Counted from the stretch's first letter, positions 1 to 7,138 are shown. The stretch is DNA of 10,499 nucleotides from Bacteroidales bacterium (GCA_017560705.1 JAFZEK010000107.1:1-10499); one strand, 5' to 3'. The notes: a model not told the origin generated them from the letters alone. Numbers and translations are program-made.

Positions 1-75
1 CATTACAAAACTGCTGCAAAGCTAGGCAACATTAAGGCTCAAAACTGGCTACAGCACAAAGGAATATCGTGGTAA
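1..75 (+). CDS. C-terminal end of a Sel1-repeat-like protein (partial)
   Basis: The first 24 codons of the window read open in frame 1 and end in TAA at 73-75; the start lies outside the window. The residues HYKTAAKLGNIKAQNWLQ fit the pattern of a Sel1-like (SEL1/TPR-type) repeat, with the AA-x-LGN-x-x-AQ-x-WL spacing typical of these helical repeats, followed by a short tail ending in Trp. Sel1 repeats are usually protein-interaction scaffolds, but nothing more about function can be read from this piece. The next gene starts 49 nt downstream on the same strand, so co-transcription is possible. I am fairly sure that it is coding and moderately sure of the repeat family. Confidence 0.6.
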   Translation, partial: HYKTAAKLGNIKAQNWLQHKGISW

Positions 76-124
76 AAAGAACAACAACAATTCATTTTAG
101 CATACATCACTAACACTTGATATT

Positions 125-1378
125 ATGAGCATACTGATAAAAAACGTTTTACACAACGAAGAAATAACCGACATACTGATAAGAGAAAACAAAATATCCG
201 AAATAAAACCAAACATAGAAGCGAAAGCTGAAAGAATAATAAATGGAGAGAACAAAGCAGTGTTTCCAGGCCTTGTAAACGGACATACACACTCCGCCAT
301 GACCCTATTTCGCGGCTACGGCGACGACCTGCCTCTCGAAAAATGGCTGAATACCAAAATATGGCCAAACGAAAGAAATCTAACTCCCGAAATAGTGTAT
401 TGGGGTACAAAGCTAGCATGCCTTGAAATGATAAAAACCGGCACTACATGCTTCAACGACATGTACTTCCACTACAAAGAAGCAGCTCAAGCCACTGAAG
501 AAATGGGCATACGCGGAATATTCTCTCACATAATATTCGACAATCTAGACCCCAAACGCGGCGAAAAAATAAAAACCGAAACAAAGATAGAAACACTGAT
601 AGAAAACTTTAGCGACAGAATACACTTCGGTATTGCCCCACATGCTATATACACCGTATCGGGCTACTCCTTTGCATGGGCTACAGACTTTGCCAAAGAG
701 CATAACCTTATAATACACACACACCTAGCCGAAACACAAACCGAACATCAGAATGCCATAAAAAATTATGGCCTTTCGCCTATCCGCTACCTAAACAAGC
801 TAGGAGTGCTAAACCCAAACATGGTGATAGCACACTGCCTATGGCTAGATAATGAAGAAATTCAAATGCTTGCGGACAACGGCGTAAAAGTGGTGCACAA
901 CCCAAACTCTAACCTAAAACTTGCTTCGGGTCATCAATTCTTATACAACGAAATGAAAGAAAAAGGCGTTGTAGTAGGACTTGGCACCGACGGCTGCTCA
1001 TCATCCAACAACCTAGACATGATAGAAGCCATGAAGATGATGAGTCTGCTACAAAAAGGCTGGCGACTAGACCCCACAGCCTTACCTGCCTCCGAAGCTC
1101 TAACAATAGCCTCCGAAAACGGTGGAAAGATACTAAATATAAAAACCGGAAAAATAGAAGCAGGCTACCTCGCCGACCTTTTCTTGGTGAACCTGAAAAC
1201 TACAGCTTTTACACCTAACAACAACACTGTGTCAAACCTTGTGTATGCAGCCAATGGTAGCGTAGTAGACACCGTGGTATGCAATGGTAAGATAATAATG
1301 GAAAACCAGAAAGTGAACGGAGAAGATGAAATACTAGAAAAAGCCAATGAAATGGTAACAAAACTAATAAAACACTAA
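125..1378 (+). CDS. mtaD: Amidohydrolase, 5-methylthioadenosine/S-adenosylhomocysteine deaminase type
   Basis: This 417-residue cytosolic metallo-hydrolase of the amidohydrolase superfamily (COG0402) probably deaminates 5'-methylthioadenosine and/or S-adenosylhomocysteine, recycling by-products of SAM use. The expected metal and catalytic residues are present: H54-T-H56 in NGHTHSAMTLFRG, H173 in APHAIYT, H198-T-H200-LAE203, H237 in VIAHC, and D289 in GTDGCSSSNNLDM. The last motif resembles the TDGxxSNNxLDM signature of MtaD. The length is normal. The ATG at 125 begins right at the N-terminal beta-sandwich strand (MSILIKNV), and no Shine-Dalgarno is seen, as usual in Bacteroidetes. The downstream lipoprotein gene starts 8 nt after the stop, so the two are probably co-transcribed. 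Relatives in this family include guanine deaminase and 6-aminodeoxyfutalosine deaminase; sequence alone does not exclude the latter. Codon use is rich in ATA and CTA. Confidence 0.85.
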   Translation: MSILIKNVLHNEEITDILIRENKISEIKPNIEAKAERIINGENKAVFPGLVNGHTHSAMTLFRGYGDDLPLEKWLNTKIWPNERNLTPEIVYWGTKLACLEMIKTGTTCFNDMYFHYKEAAQATEEMGIRGIFSHIIFDNLDPKRGEKIKTETKIETLIENFSDRIHFGIAPHAIYTVSGYSFAWATDFAKEHNLIIHTHLAETQTEHQNAIKNYGLSPIRYLNKLGVLNPNMVIAHCLWLDNEEIQMLADNGVKVVHNPNSNLKLASGHQFLYNEMKEKGVVVGLGTDGCSSSNNLDMIEAMKMMSLLQKGWRLDPTALPASEALTIASENGGKILNIKTGKIEAGYLADLFLVNLKTTAFTPNNNTVSNLVYAANGSVVDTVVCNGKIIMENQKVNGEDEILEKANEMVTKLIKH

Positions 1379-1386
1379 ACACCTGA

Positions 1387-3003
1387 ATGAAAAAGACACA
1401 TCTATTCATAATCATCATAGCTACACTTGCTGTTGTGGGGTGCAACACTACCACTCCCAATGCCGATAAAAAAGTATTCAAATACAACGAATCGGCAGGT
1501 ATAGCCTCTTTGGATCCCGCATTTGCCAAAGACCAAGCTATGATATGGGCTACCAGCCAACTATTCAACGGACTTATACAGCTAGATAGCAACCTGAATG
1601 TAAAGCCATGCATAGCCCATTCGTGGGATATAAGTCCCGACGGACTTACATACACATTCCATCTACGAAACGATGTGTTTTTCCACAACAACCAATGCTT
1701 CGAAAACGGTAGTAGAAAAGTTATAGCACCGGATTTTGTGTATAGCTTCAGCCGAATACTTGACGAAAAAGTAGCTTCGCCCGGCCGTTGGATATTCAAC
1801 GAAATCAATTATACCAACAACGTTCCCGATTTCATAGCACCTAACGACTCCACTTTCGTCATCCGCCTAAAGCAAGCTTTCTCTCCTTTTCTAAGTATGC
1901 TAGGTATGCCCTATTGCTTTGTTGTACCACACGAAGCCGTGGAACATTATGGTCCAAACTTCCGCAACAACCCTGTAGGAACAGGTCCTTTCAAAATGCA
2001 GATTTGGAAAGAGAATGTAAAACTCGTAATGAGAAAGAACCCCAACTATTTTGAAACAGACAACAATGGCATCAAACTTCCATACCTTGATGCAGTGGCT
2101 GTAACATTTATTATTGATAAACAAACGGCTTTTCTGGAATTTATAAAAGGCAACCTCGACTTTATGAACTCCATAGATGCCGGCTATAAAGACGAACTAC
2201 TGACTAGAACAGGACAACTGCGAAAAAAATACCAATCCCTCATAAACATGCACAGCCGCCCATACTTGAACACCGAATATCTAGGTTTTCTTATGGACAA
2301 TCCAAACAGCCCCATTGCCGACAAAAGAATACGCCAAGCCATAAACTACGGCTTCGACCGTCGAAAAATGATGAAATATCTACGAAATAATGTTGGAATA
2401 CCCGGCTGTTATGGTTTTATCCCCAATGGGCTACCCGGCTTTGACACCACTCTACACTGCTATGAATATAACCCCGCTAAAGCCCTTCAGCTTCTAGAAG
2501 AAGCAGGATACCCAAACGGAAAAGGACTGCCTACCTTAAACCTTTCGACAACAGCTACCTACCTCGACCTTTGCAAGTACATACAACAACAACTAAGCAT
2601 TATAGGAATAAACATAAATGTAGAAGTGAATCCACCGGGAGCTTTGCGAGAACAAATAGCTCAATCCAAAAGCAATTGGTTTAGAGGTTCGTGGATAGCA
2701 GACTACCCCGACGCTGAAAACTATTTATCATTATTCTTTTCAGAAAACTTCTGCCCTACAGGTCCAAACTACACACACTTCAAAAACACCGCTTTCGACC
2801 AACTATATCGAAAAGCAAAAGCCACACCCAACGACAGTGTGCGTGCCGAAATGTACAAACAGATGAACAGCATGATTATGGACGAAGCACCGGTCGTAGT
2901 CCTATATTACGACCAAATATTGCATTTCTCACATAAGAACATTTCTGGCTTACAGAGCAATGCAATGAACAGTCTTAACCTAAAAACAGTGATAAAAAAA
3001 TAA
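1387..3003 (+). CDS. ABC transporter substrate-binding lipoprotein, family 5 (peptide/nickel type)
   Basis: This 538-residue exported solute-binding protein is of the SBP_bac_5 (DppA/OppA/NikA) family, which delivers oligopeptides or similar ligands to an ABC importer. The N-terminus has KK, a hydrophobic stretch (L6-V17) and a lipobox ending VVG-C19, so it is expected to be a lipoprotein. Family landmarks are visible: LFNGLIQLD, SWDISPDGLTYTFHLR followed by DVFFHN, the NPVGTGPF motif at 195-202, and RQAINYGFDRRKMM before the second lobe. Length and C-terminus look complete. It starts 8 nt after the mtaD-like stop, implying one transcript. No permease or ATPase gene lies in the window, so any transporter partner is encoded elsewhere. 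The ligand cannot be inferred: peptides are the default, and a role related to the neighbouring deaminase is only speculation. Confidence 0.85.
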   Translation: MKKTHLFIIIIATLAVVGCNTTTPNADKKVFKYNESAGIASLDPAFAKDQAMIWATSQLFNGLIQLDSNLNVKPCIAHSWDISPDGLTYTFHLRNDVFFHNNQCFENGSRKVIAPDFVYSFSRILDEKVASPGRWIFNEINYTNNVPDFIAPNDSTFVIRLKQAFSPFLSMLGMPYCFVVPHEAVEHYGPNFRNNPVGTGPFKMQIWKENVKLVMRKNPNYFETDNNGIKLPYLDAVAVTFIIDKQTAFLEFIKGNLDFMNSIDAGYKDELLTRTGQLRKKYQSLINMHSRPYLNTEYLGFLMDNPNSPIADKRIRQAINYGFDRRKMMKYLRNNVGIPGCYGFIPNGLPGFDTTLHCYEYNPAKALQLLEEAGYPNGKGLPTLNLSTTATYLDLCKYIQQQLSIIGININVEVNPPGALREQIAQSKSNWFRGSWIADYPDAENYLSLFFSENFCPTGPNYTHFKNTAFDQLYRKAKATPNDSVRAEMYKQMNSMIMDEAPVVVLYYDQILHFSHKNISGLQSNAMNSLNLKTVIKK

Positions 3004-3037
3004 AGGCAATCTACATCATTCATAAATCACCCAATCT

Positions 3038-3148
3038 GTGGTTTGTGGATTTTTCTTGAAAGGTTTTCAATCTCATTCGGGGTGGTGAATATATACCGTT
3101 TCACAACTCCGAACGAAACTGAAAGATTCCAAGAAAAACACAAAACAC
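3038..3148. repeat. Long imperfect inverted repeat (about 50-bp arms) between convergent genes
   Basis: The left arm (3038-3089) and right arm (3100-3148) are inverted copies that match at roughly 40 positions, with a few gaps, around a 10-nt loop at 3090-3099. The best matching blocks are TTTGTG and TTTTTCTTG on the left against CAAGAAAAA and CACAAA on the right, plus ATTCGG against CCGAA and GTGAA against TTCAC near the loop. It sits between the stop of the solute-binding protein gene and that of the minus-strand gene ending at 3215. It could act as a two-way terminator or be a decayed MITE-like hairpin. No clean U-tract follows on the plus strand, so it is not a textbook intrinsic terminator. 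Confidence 0.65.
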
Positions 3149-3214
3149 GCAAAATTCTTTTTAAAACGAAAATTCCTCTCCGAAGAATGCGATAGTCTCT
3201 TTTTTCTATAAGAC

Positions 3215-3970
3215 TTATTTCTTTTTAGTCTTAGTTTCTGTAGCCTTTTTTGTTTTCTTTGCTGCAGTAGTAGTTTTTTCTGCTTTGGCCTTAGTAGTCT
3301 TTGTTGTTTTTTTAGCTGATGCTTTAGCAGTAGTTTCTTTTTTAGCAGCAGTCTTCTTAGCAGGTTTTTCAGCCTTCTTAGCAGATTTTTCAGCCTTCTT
3401 AGTTGTACTCAACAGCTCTTCGTCGGTAAGGATAGTCATATTCTCTTCAAGGTCGGCGATGTCATCGGCACTAGGTTCAAAGTCGTCTTCTTCGTTGTTA
3501 TCCTTTCCATCCTCCTCAGCATAGTCGTCATCGTCATAATCGTCATTATATTCATTCTTCTCTTCATCTTCCTCCTCACTATCATCGTCAAAATCGCCCA
3601 TAGTGTAAGAATCTTCGTAGGCACCATGATTTAGATTATATTCTTTATGTTCATTATCTTTTTCAGGCGAGTCTTCATCAGGCAACGGCTCAAACTTAGG
3701 TTCATCGTCCTTCATGCCTTCATTTATTTCTCTATCCCACTCGTCGTCGGCTAAATGAGTATCTATACGAACATCGAATTTCACCATATATGAAGTTTCC
3801 TCTGTTTCCAAAGGCACTACAAATATAGGGGTTCCGTCGGGTTTCACTATTTTCTGCATGCAGTCTTTATATCCCTCCGGATATGCTTCTTTGAACAATT
3901 CTTTCAATTCTTCTGTCAAGTTCTCATTGCTGATTATCAGCTTCTTTTTACGATTTTCGTGTCTTTTCAT
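3215..3970 (-). CDS. Conserved-looking hypothetical protein with acidic block and H1-like Lys/Ala tail
   Basis: I do not recognise a named family for this 251-residue protein. Three zones are clear. Residues 1-75 look folded (KKLIISNENLTEELKELF, then YPEGYKDCMQKIVKPDGTPI, then YMVKFDVRID). Residues about 75-188 are dominated by Asp and Glu, with runs such as DDDSEEEDEE and DDYDDDDY. Residues 189-251 are almost only Lys, Ala, Thr and Glu, with KKAEKSAKKAEKPAKK repeats ending KTKKK, resembling histone-H1-like bacterial tails that bind nucleic acid. There is no signal peptide or membrane segment, so it should be cytosolic. It lies 105 nt downstream of parE on the same strand, with a candidate promoter of its own. 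A nucleoid-, RNA- or topoisomerase-related role is inference from composition and context. The block design is self-complementary in charge, so the tail may be masked by the acidic zone. Confidence 0.75.
   Translation of the reverse strand: MKRHENRKKKLIISNENLTEELKELFKEAYPEGYKDCMQKIVKPDGTPIFVVPLETEETSYMVKFDVRIDTHLADDEWDREINEGMKDDEPKFEPLPDEDSPEKDNEHKEYNLNHGAYEDSYTMGDFDDDSEEEDEEKNEYNDDYDDDDYAEEDGKDNNEEDDFEPSADDIADLEENMTILTDEELLSTTKKAEKSAKKAEKPAKKTAAKKETTAKASAKKTTKTTKAKAEKTTTAAKKTKKATETKTKKK
3353..3402 (-). repeat. 21-bp tandem repeat inside the Lys/Ala tail
   Basis: Two 21-bp units (3353-3373 and 3374-3394, starting CTTCTTAGCAG on the plus strand) differ at one base, and a partial third unit follows at 3395-3402. 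The period of 21 bp equals seven codons and encodes the KKAEKSA/KKAEKPA heptads, so the tail can lengthen or shorten in frame by slippage. Confidence 0.8.
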
Positions 3971-3987
3971 TACCTATTATTTTTTTG

Positions 3988-4018
3988 CAATGTTAGTAAG
4001 ATTCTTTGAATGCTACAA
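3988..4018 (-). promoter_or_regulatory. Candidate Bacteroidetes promoter for the gene ending at 3215
   Basis: On the minus strand a TTG (4016-4018) precedes TAACATTG (3988-3995) by 20 nt. This fits the Bacteroidetes -33 TTG / -7 TAnnTTTG layout with one mismatch in the -7 box. The start codon at 3970 lies about 18 nt further on, which would leave only a very short leader. The gene could also be read through from parE. Confidence 0.35.
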
Positions 4019-4075
4019 GTTTTTTCTAGTTATTTTTATTATTTTCGTTACAATAGTTTTATTATCAAGCTATTA

Positions 4076-5953
4076 CTAATCATTATCTACTTTCAAGTTG
4101 TAAAGCACAAATTTTTGTCGATCTACAGTATTTGCACCCATGTAAAACCTCAACACTTCGCTCGAGGGAAAGTCCTTGTTTAGAATCACAGGATCTAGCC
4201 TCATGTCCTTTCCAATGAAGTTCCTAAACTCGTCGGGCGATATTTCTCCTAGCCCTTTAAAGCGTGTTATCTCGGCATTGGATATTGTGTTTATAGCTTC
4301 CACTCGCTCCTCTTCGGTGTAGCAATATTTTGTTTTTTGTTTATTGCGAACACGGAATAGAGGCGTTTGGAGAATGTACACATGCCCCATCTTCACCAAG
4401 TCGGGGTAAAACTGCAAAAAGAATGTGAGCAACAGCATTCTGATGTGCATACCATCCACATCGGCATCGGTTGCTATCACTATATTATTGTATCGCAAGT
4501 TTTCCAAACCATCATCAATGTTCAACGCACTATGAAGCAAGTTGTATTCTTGGTTTTTAAACACCTTTACTAGCTCTTTGTTGTAGCTGTTGAACGGCTT
4601 ACCACGCAAACTAAACACAGCCTGAGTGTTCACATCTCTCGATTTGGTGATGGACCCACTAGCCGAATCCCCTTCTGTTATAAACAGTGTGGTTGCTAGT
4701 CGCAACTCATGATTGGTGTTGTAATGCACCCTACAGTCGCGGAGCTTTCTATTGTTCAAGCTTGCCTTTTTATTTGCATCCTTGGTCAGCTTCTTTATGC
4801 CTGCTATGTCCTTACGTTCTTTTTCCGATTGTATTATCTTGGCTTGCAAGGCTTCCGCCGTTTCCACATTAATGTGCAAATAATTATCCAAGTTCCTACC
4901 CACTATGTCGTTTATGTAGTTCCTTACCGTAGGGCTGTTGTTAGGTTTTCCATCACGGCTAGGCTCCATATAGGTGGAACTAAAGTTGGTCTTAGTCTGG
5001 TTCTTAAACTCAGGGTCTTGCACCCTTATACTCAACGCACACATTATGCTTTGCCTTATATCGGCAGGGTCATATTCTTTTTTATAGAACTCTCTTATAG
5101 TCTTTACAATAGCCTCTCTAAAAGCTGCTTGGTGTGTACCACCATCAGGTGTATACTGCCCGTTCACAAAAGAGTAGTACTCCTCTTTGGAATATTGGTT
5201 TTCCACGTGAGTGAACGCCACATCAAAATCGCCCTCCTGAATGTGGATTATGGGGTAAAGGCGTTCGCCCTCCATGTTGTTTTCTAGCAAGTCCACCAAT
5301 CCATTTTTGGAGTAGTAGCGTTGACCATTGTAGCGGAGCGTAAGCCCATGATTCAAGTAGGCATAGTTCCAAATAGATTTCTCTATATAATTATTTATAA
5401 AGTGGTACGAGCCAAAGCATTTAGCATCTGGCACAAACTCCACTAATGTTCCGTTCTCTTCAGTAGATGGCATAACATCCGATTCTGATATAAGTTTACC
5501 TTCCGAAAACTCCGCTATCTTCGTTTGCCCATCTCTCACCGCCTGAACTTTGAAGTACGACGAAAGAGCGTTTACCGCCTTCGTTCCCACACCATTCAGC
5601 CCTATGGATTTTTGGAACACCTTATTGTCGTACTTACCACCGGTGTTCAGCCTCGACACGGCAGTAACCAAACTACCAAAAGGAATACCCCTACCATAGT
5701 CGCGAATACGAACCTTCTTTTCTGCAAAATCTACGTTCACCTCTATGGTTTTGCCATAACCCATTGTAAACTCATCGATGGCGTTATCTATTACCTCCTT
5801 TATCAAAACATATATACCATCATCATGCGACGAACCATCGCCTAGCTTCCCTATATACATAGTAGGACGCAGACGCAAATGCTCCATATCTTCCAAATGA
5901 ATAATGGCACTTTCATCATAATTGTTTTTTTGTACAGATTCCAATTCTTCCAT
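4076..5953 (-). CDS. parE: DNA topoisomerase IV subunit B (ParE)
   Basis: This is the ATPase subunit of a type IIA topoisomerase, which with ParC decatenates daughter chromosomes. The 625 residues contain a GHKL ATPase domain: E53 and N57 in KEVIDNAIDE, D85 in DYGRGIP, and the ATP lid GLNGVGTKAVNALS around 118-131. The transducer domain follows, then the TOPRIM domain with E427 in TEGDSASG and D496-A-D498-V-D500 for Mg2+. The C-terminus has FKGLGEISPDEF and ends shortly after the NTVDR segment. Length and the motif LGDGSSHDDGIYVLIKEV favour ParE over GyrB, which in this phylum is similar in length, so a GyrB-like label is the main alternative. A promoter box lies 54 nt upstream. The partner parC is not in the window; the next gene downstream is the acid/base block protein. 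Confidence 0.92.
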   Translation of the reverse strand: MEELESVQKNNYDESAIIHLEDMEHLRLRPTMYIGKLGDGSSHDDGIYVLIKEVIDNAIDEFTMGYGKTIEVNVDFAEKKVRIRDYGRGIPFGSLVTAVSRLNTGGKYDNKVFQKSIGLNGVGTKAVNALSSYFKVQAVRDGQTKIAEFSEGKLISESDVMPSTEENGTLVEFVPDAKCFGSYHFINNYIEKSIWNYAYLNHGLTLRYNGQRYYSKNGLVDLLENNMEGERLYPIIHIQEGDFDVAFTHVENQYSKEEYYSFVNGQYTPDGGTHQAAFREAIVKTIREFYKKEYDPADIRQSIMCALSIRVQDPEFKNQTKTNFSSTYMEPSRDGKPNNSPTVRNYINDIVGRNLDNYLHINVETAEALQAKIIQSEKERKDIAGIKKLTKDANKKASLNNRKLRDCRVHYNTNHELRLATTLFITEGDSASGSITKSRDVNTQAVFSLRGKPFNSYNKELVKVFKNQEYNLLHSALNIDDGLENLRYNNIVIATDADVDGMHIRMLLLTFFLQFYPDLVKMGHVYILQTPLFRVRNKQKTKYCYTEEERVEAINTISNAEITRFKGLGEISPDEFRNFIGKDMRLDPVILNKDFPSSEVLRFYMGANTVDRQKFVLYNLKVDND

Positions 5954-6456
5954 AACGAGCTAATATTATTGAGTGTTCGTATTTATTACAGAAATAATTC
6001 AGCGTGCAAAGTTACGTAATAAATACAACTATATTACACTTCAAAGGAAAATATTTTTTCAACAATTCTTTTTTGAAAACTTTACAGCCTCTGAAAACAT
6101 AATTTACACCGAACTCTTGGCAAAGCTTTTCAGAAGAAAACATCTTCCCCTACTTGCTTCCCCTTAGAATGACACTAGCCTATTAAAGCAACACTTTCTC
6201 ATAAAAAATACATCCATCAACACGCCTCAACACTAGAAAACCTAGCAGAAACACTCCAACCTCTACCCTGCCATACATCTCTTGAAAGTTTTCAAATATT
6301 CCTTCATACATACTCTATGCCAAACACCTATCAATATTCATCGACGGTATTCATGCATGATAAACGAAATGCAGCCTCACGAGGAAATGTTAAAGAAAAT
6401 CTTCAATAGTTAAAAGCAATTCCCACTACCCATATTCCGCAGGGGATATAAGTCAA
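5954..6456. other. Intergenic stretch without a supported gene
   Basis: Apart from the parE promoter box near 6007, I see no gene here. It is AT-rich with frequent stops in all frames. A 64-codon open frame at 5973-6167 has low-complexity Phe/Lys content and overlaps the parE promoter. A perfect 10-bp palindrome TCATGCATGA is at 6351-6360. No tRNA-like fold was recognised. Confidence 0.6.
6007..6014 (-). promoter_or_regulatory. Candidate -7 box of the parE promoter
   Basis: The minus strand reads TAACTTTG, followed by C, an exact match to the Bacteroidetes -7 consensus TAnnTTTG, 53 nt before the parE ATG. A TTG at the ideal -33 spacing is not present; the nearest candidates are 11 and 27 nt away. 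The call therefore rests on the -7 box and its position. Confidence 0.5.
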
Positions 6457-6502
6457 TTTCCATCGGGAGAAAAATATACTTTCATCGGGAGGAAGATATA
6501 TC
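6457..6502. repeat. Two adjacent 23-bp direct repeats
   Basis: The segments 6457-6479 (TTTCCATCGGGAGAAAAATA then TAC) and 6480-6502 (TTTCATCGGGAGGAAGATAT then ATC) are imperfect direct copies of a unit TTTC-ATCGGGAG-A-ATATA. A weaker relative, AGGGGATATA, lies just upstream at 6441-6450. The second copy is also the left half of the following palindrome, so the unit occurs twice in one direction and once inverted. Confidence 0.7.
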
Positions 6503-6517
6503 TTCATCCCGATGAAA
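6480..6517. repeat. 38-bp near-perfect palindrome
   Basis: TTTCATCGGGA at 6480-6490 pairs with TCCCGATGAAA at 6507-6517, and GAAGATAT with ATATCTTC at the centre. The only mismatch in the whole palindrome is 6491/6506 (G against A). As RNA it would form a long stem with almost no loop; as DNA it could be a dyad operator or cruciform. No T-run follows, so it does not look like an intrinsic terminator. Confidence 0.8.
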
Positions 6518-6570
6518 CCCGGGTTTCATTGCCATCTTACCCTATCATCATCCACTTAAAACCCGGGTTT
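6512..6570. repeat. Pair of CCCGGG-centred palindromes 44 bp apart
   Basis: ATGAAACCCGGGTTTCAT (6512-6529) is a perfect 18-bp palindrome that overlaps the right arm of the 38-bp palindrome. A second perfect 12-bp palindrome, AAACCCGGGTTT, is at 6559-6570. The two centres are 44 bp apart. GC-rich cores in otherwise AT-rich spacer DNA suggest protein-binding sites, but no known operator is recognised. Confidence 0.75.
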
Positions 6571-6737
6571 GCTCCAAAAGAAAGATAACCACACTTCTAA
6601 CACAAAAGACACCCATGATTATCAAACACTTATACAATAACTCTTCTACACTTAAATATCCAGCAGACTGATATAAAATTCAGCTTTCGGCATGTTAAAT
6701 TCGACATTATTAATATTTCGAAGATTTAGCATTATTA

Positions 6738-6936
6738 TTAAGGCAACTTCTAAAAATTCCACGTTCTAAGAAATATTATCATGAAATAAAAGAACTTTTG
6801 TGTGCGTTGACTTCGCCGATGTTGCTATCGCTCGAAAAAGCTAATGCTGATACATTGCTCTTTCGAGCGTGTGCAACATCGACGAAGTCAGTATTCCGTA
6901 AATCAGTCGCAAAGCAATTTTTAGAAGTTGCCTTAA
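6738..6936. mobile_element. MITE-like non-coding element, 199 bp, with 21-bp terminal inverted repeats
   Basis: The ends 6738-6758 and 6916-6936 are perfect 21-bp inverted repeats with core AAGGCAACTTCTAAAAATT. Both ends finish in TTAA, which is itself palindromic, so either TTAA or TA could be the duplicated target. Inside lies a second inverted pair, 6808-6841 against 6857-6890, matching at 29 of 34 positions (TGACTTCG, CGATGTTGC, CGCTCGAAA) around a 15-nt loop. There is no transposase gene, so movement would need one supplied elsewhere. Open frames crossing it are by-products of the hairpin. The parent insertion-sequence family is not recognised; TA-target families such as IS630/mariner are one guess. 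Confidence 0.75.
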
Positions 6937-6957
6937 GTCTACAAACAACACTTTTCG

Positions 6958-7022
6958 TCCTACATAACAAGGCACCAGCCCGAAGCCCTCCTTCCTCAGA
7001 TATTATACTATTATATGTAGGA
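6958..7022. repeat. 9-bp inverted repeat with 47-nt spacer
   Basis: TCCTACATA at 6958-6966 is the exact inverse of TATGTAGGA at 7014-7022. It lies between the MITE-like element and the SulP promoter. It may be another decayed element or a weak hairpin; the short arm length means chance is possible. Confidence 0.4.
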
Positions 7023-7102
7023 GAAACGGGAAATAGATAAAAGAAAAAGCAGTATAGCATCGGAAAATCAGCTTTTCAAGATTACTTTTTATAAAAAAGG
7101 TG

Positions 7103-7110
7103 TATCTTTG
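7103..7110 (+). promoter_or_regulatory. Candidate -7 box of the SulP promoter
   Basis: TATCTTTG followed by C is an exact match to the Bacteroidetes TAnnTTTG box. No clear TTG is found about 20 nt upstream, only a T-rich stretch. Transcription from here would give a leader of roughly 135 nt before the ATG at 7252. It also shows that a TTG codon at 7108, in frame with the transporter, is part of the promoter and not the start. Confidence 0.55.
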
Positions 7111-7138
7111 CAAAATGTTTCGGGAGTTGGGATTTTGA

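Noticed and set aside
4709..5287. 192-codon open frame antisense to parE, plus several similar frames antisense to or overlapping mtaD, the solute-binding gene, SulP and ilvE
   Set aside because: They are fully covered by well-supported genes, have no domain resemblance, and their open state follows from codon bias on the opposite strand.
5973..6167. 64-codon open frame upstream of parE on the plus strand
   Set aside because: It overlaps the parE promoter region, has biased Phe/Lys/Asn content typical of translated AT-rich spacer, and resembles no family.
6283..6298. TTGAAA-TTTTCAA motif, similar to one inside the long hairpin near 3056
   Set aside because: The shared core is short and AT-rich with no other matching flank, so two chance occurrences in AT-rich spacer are a sufficient explanation.
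6457..6517. Possible short CRISPR array
   Set aside because: The two direct copies are adjacent, without unique spacers, and the third copy is inverted; no cas gene is present.
6779..7060. Open frame of 93 codons on the minus strand, and an opposite-strand one at 6798-7040, over the MITE-like element
   Set aside because: Both run through the terminal inverted repeat and inner hairpin of the element, have no promoter or family resemblance, and are best explained as by-products of the repeat.
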